Source: Nakamurella lactea DSM 19367
Lineage (GTDB): Bacteria; Actinomycetota; Actinomycetes; Mycobacteriales; Nakamurellaceae
Length of the DNA: 64,000 bases
Assembly (NCBI RefSeq): GCF_000426645.1
Contig: NZ_AUFT01000005.1
Coordinates: forward strand, 372,001 to 436,000
Direction: 5' to 3'
Below are positions 61,924 through 64,000 of the stretch, piece by piece. Position numbers and translations under genes: made by a program. A model generated the notes under the pieces. The model searched no databases, was not told the DNA's origin, and was given only the letters and a program-made list of their open reading frames with translations. Positions within the stretch are counted from its first letter, which is position 1. Each line of letters starts with the position of its first letter.

Positions 61924-64000
61924 TCAGACCAGGCCCCGCTCCCGACCGATGGCTGCCGCCTCGGTGCGGCCGCCGGCGCCGAGCTTTGCCAGGATGTTCG
62001 ACACGTGCACGCTCACCGTCTTCGTACTGATGAACAGCCGCTTGCCGATCTCGCCGTTGCTGCGGCCGAGGGCGACCAAGGCGAGAATCTCCGACTCGCG
62101 GGGGGTCAGGTCGTCGTCGGCGCGGGTGCTCGCCGCCGCGCCCCGCCGGCCCCGGCCGGGTGGTTTCCGGGCGGTGCCGTTGCCCAGAGCGCGCAGTTCG
62201 GTCAGTAGCGGGCCGGCGCCGAGCGCCAAGGCAGTTTCCAACGCGGGGGCCACCACGTCTCCGGCCTGCCCGGAACCCGTCGCGCCGAGCGCGGCCGCCC
62301 ACCGCGCGCGGCTCCTGGCCTCCTCGAACGTCCAACCCAGCCGGGCGAAATGTTCGACCGCCTGCTGCCACAGCCCGGTCAGCACATCCTGCGCTGGCGG
62401 ATCGATGCCGGCGATCCAGCTCAACCTGGCGAACTCGGCTTCGATCCTGGCGGCCCAGGCGTGTGCCTCGGGCCCGACCGGGATGCCGCGCCCGACGTTC
62501 TGCGCCAGCACCTCGCGCGCCGTCTCGATCAGCTCCAGCCCGCGTCGGTGGAAGACCTCGCGATCCTGCTGACCGGCGGCTGCGGCCGCGGTACCGAATT
62601 GCCCGATCAACAGGGCGGACAACCTGATCAGCGCGAGGTAGCCGTGGTGGCCCCACATCGTGTCCAGCTGGGCGACCACCTCGTCGTGGATCGCAACGGC
62701 ACTCGGCAGATCGCCGGAGTCGCCGTACAGATCGATGCAGGCGAACCCCGCCGTCACGGTGATCAAGCCGTCGAAGCCCCAGCGCTTCCGAATCACCGGC
62801 AGTCGGTTGAGCGCCGCCGCCTGTCCCCTTCCGGCAGCCAGCAGCAGACCGACCGAGGAAAGTCCGGCCTCGGCCAGCCCCGGCGGGTTGGTGCCGGCCA
62901 GGTCAACGAGTTCGTCGGCGATCGCCCAATCACCGGACATGTATGCGGTGATAGCGCCCAGCATCCGCGAATCGATGCCGTACGGCGCCCATGGCCGGCC
63001 GGCCGCCGCGGCCTGTTCCGCTCCGGCCCGGTAGGACGCCAGCGCCATCGGCAGGTCGCCCTCCCCCAGATACACGCCGCCCAGCTGATGATGACCGCGA
63101 ATCTCAGCGGTGATGTGGCCGCGCTGGTGCGCGGTCGCGATGATCTCTGCCAACGACTGCGCCGACGACTGGGGGTCTCCGGCGTACTCCTTGAGTCTGG
63201 CCAACGTTGTCGTGACATCGGCGACCAGCCCGGTGAGCCCGAGCCGTTCACCCAGATCCAGCGCCTCACCGGCGGCCTCGACCGTACGGTCCAGATCGCG
63301 GTTGGCCAGGCTGGCATGGGCGAGTACCGACAACAGCCGCGCCCGCACCACCCCTGGATGCCCGTTCTCGATGGACTCGATGGTCAGTTGTTCCGGCATC
63401 AGCGCCAGTCCGTCCTTGGCGGTCTCCAACGCGAGCCAGCTGTCCTCGAGCAGCGCCGCCTCGGCCAGCACCACAACGGCCCGGACCCGTTCGGCCGACG
63501 GCGCTTCCGGCGGGACGTCCGCGACCAGCTGCTTGGCCACCGTCAGCGCCCGCATCGACTGCCCGGCGGCGGTGAGCGCATCGACCCATTGCGAAACCAA
63601 GCTCGTCCGGTCGAATTCGGCGGCCAGGTCGGGTAGCCGGTTGAGCTGCTCGATGGCGTGTTCGTAGTGTTTCGCCGCCTGGTCGGGACCGCCGACGTCG
63701 GCCGCCTCGCCGGCGGCCCGGATCCCGGCCCGGACCGCTGTCTCGATGTCCTGGGCCGCCCTGGCGTGCCTGGCCAGCTCGGCCGAACTTCCGGCGTCCG
63801 CCGATTCCTTCAGCACGGCGACGTAGGCCGCGTGCAACCGGGTGCGCTCGCCCGGCAGCAGGTCGTCGTACACGGATTCGGCGAGCAACGCGTGCCGGAA
63901 CGAGTATCCGTCCCTCGCCGGCACCAGCACGTTGCGCTCCACCGCACCGCGGACCGCGGCCTCGAGCTCGCTGTCGGTGAGGCCACAGACGGCCGCCAGC
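61924..64000 (-). CDS. Large LuxR-family regulator (LAL type), 5' end beyond the window
   Basis: At least 690 residues. The frame stays open to the right edge, so the start (and a probable N-terminal AAA/NB-ARC ATPase) lies outside. The visible part begins with the end of the ATPase module (FRHALLAESVYDDLLPGERTRLHAAY, core HALLAESVYDDLLPGERTRLH), has a long TPR-like helical region (about 500 residues) and ends with a LuxR HTH: LTPRESEILALVALGRSNGEIGKRLFISTKTVSVHVSNILAKLGA (core NGEIGKRLFISTKTVSVHV). LAL regulators are ATP-dependent activators, often of secondary metabolism or sugar genes. The target is unknown. Confidence 0.9.
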   Translation of the reverse strand, partial: LAAVCGLTDSELEAAVRGAVERNVLVPARDGYSFRHALLAESVYDDLLPGERTRLHAAYVAVLKESADAGSSAELARHARAAQDIETAVRAGIRAAGEAADVGGPDQAAKHYEHAIEQLNRLPDLAAEFDRTSLVSQWVDALTAAGQSMRALTVAKQLVADVPPEAPSAERVRAVVVLAEAALLEDSWLALETAKDGLALMPEQLTIESIENGHPGVVRARLLSVLAHASLANRDLDRTVEAAGEALDLGERLGLTGLVADVTTTLARLKEYAGDPQSSAQSLAEIIATAHQRGHITAEIRGHHQLGGVYLGEGDLPMALASYRAGAEQAAAAGRPWAPYGIDSRMLGAITAYMSGDWAIADELVDLAGTNPPGLAEAGLSSVGLLLAAGRGQAAALNRLPVIRKRWGFDGLITVTAGFACIDLYGDSGDLPSAVAIHDEVVAQLDTMWGHHGYLALIRLSALLIGQFGTAAAAAGQQDREVFHRRGLELIETAREVLAQNVGRGIPVGPEAHAWAARIEAEFARLSWIAGIDPPAQDVLTGLWQQAVEHFARLGWTFEEARSRARWAAALGATGSGQAGDVVAPALETALALGAGPLLTELRALGNGTARKPPGRGRRGAAASTRADDDLTPRESEILALVALGRSNGEIGKRLFISTKTVSVHVSNILAKLGAGGRTEAAAIGRERGLV

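Overview
The window is high-GC DNA from an actinobacterium. The evidence is the frequent GTG starts, the SPFH, DUF3097, DUF5709 and LAL-type LuxR families, a LigC/Prim-Pol repair pair, and above all gene order. From about 39.4 to 61.8 kb the order is inhA-fabG1-VWA-DUF58-moxR-ripA-like, then acn-acnR, then a small HTH gene and an ABC-F gene. As I remember it, this matches Mycobacterium tuberculosis Rv1484 down to Rv1473, with relative strands kept. I would place the organism in the wider Mycobacteriales/Pseudonocardiales/Nakamurellales area, but the genus cannot be fixed from this sequence. I see no phage, insertion sequence, rRNA, tRNA or CRISPR array.

Region by region: 0-7 kb holds a partial pentapeptide-repeat protein, glutamate decarboxylase and a very large secreted subtilase split by a -1 frameshift in a G4 run. 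7-20.5 kb holds two acetyltransferases, a flotillin-NfeD pair, a secreted endonuclease/phosphatase-fold protein, a MarR regulator, NDH-2, several envelope proteins and a class III aminotransferase. 20.9-30.7 kb is one tight minus-strand operon: an oligopeptide-type ABC importer, an M20 amidohydrolase, a P1 (DmpA/NylC-type) peptidase, an aldehyde dehydrogenase and an SDR. Seven consecutive junctions overlap by 4 bp. With the nearby aminotransferase this looks like uptake and stepwise catabolism of an amide- or peptide-bonded amine or omega-/beta-amino acid. 31-39 kb holds LigC, asparaginase, a LigC-associated Prim-Pol, a second SPFH-NfeD pair, DUF3097, a zinc metallopeptidase lipoprotein and CsbD. 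39.4-52.8 kb is the conserved cell-envelope/FAS-II/aconitase block. 52.9-59.7 kb is a sugar locus (CUT1 ABC importer, PfkB kinase, GH4 6-phospho-glycosidase, VOC protein) lying inside that block. 59.8-64 kb holds the HTH gene, the ABC-F gene and a LAL regulator that runs off the right edge.

Two non-coding observations stand out. First, about 100-bp long-hairpin elements sit in at least three convergent gene gaps (33.1, 39.0 and 52.8 kb). Their arms differ in sequence but stay perfectly paired, and their loops are related. A second group of GTAGCGG-ended palindromes occurs at 12.6, 19.0 and 30.9 kb. Second, a site matching the published AcnR operator consensus overlaps the -10 of a well-formed acn promoter at 49.27 kb, which supports acnR-acn autoregulatory logic.
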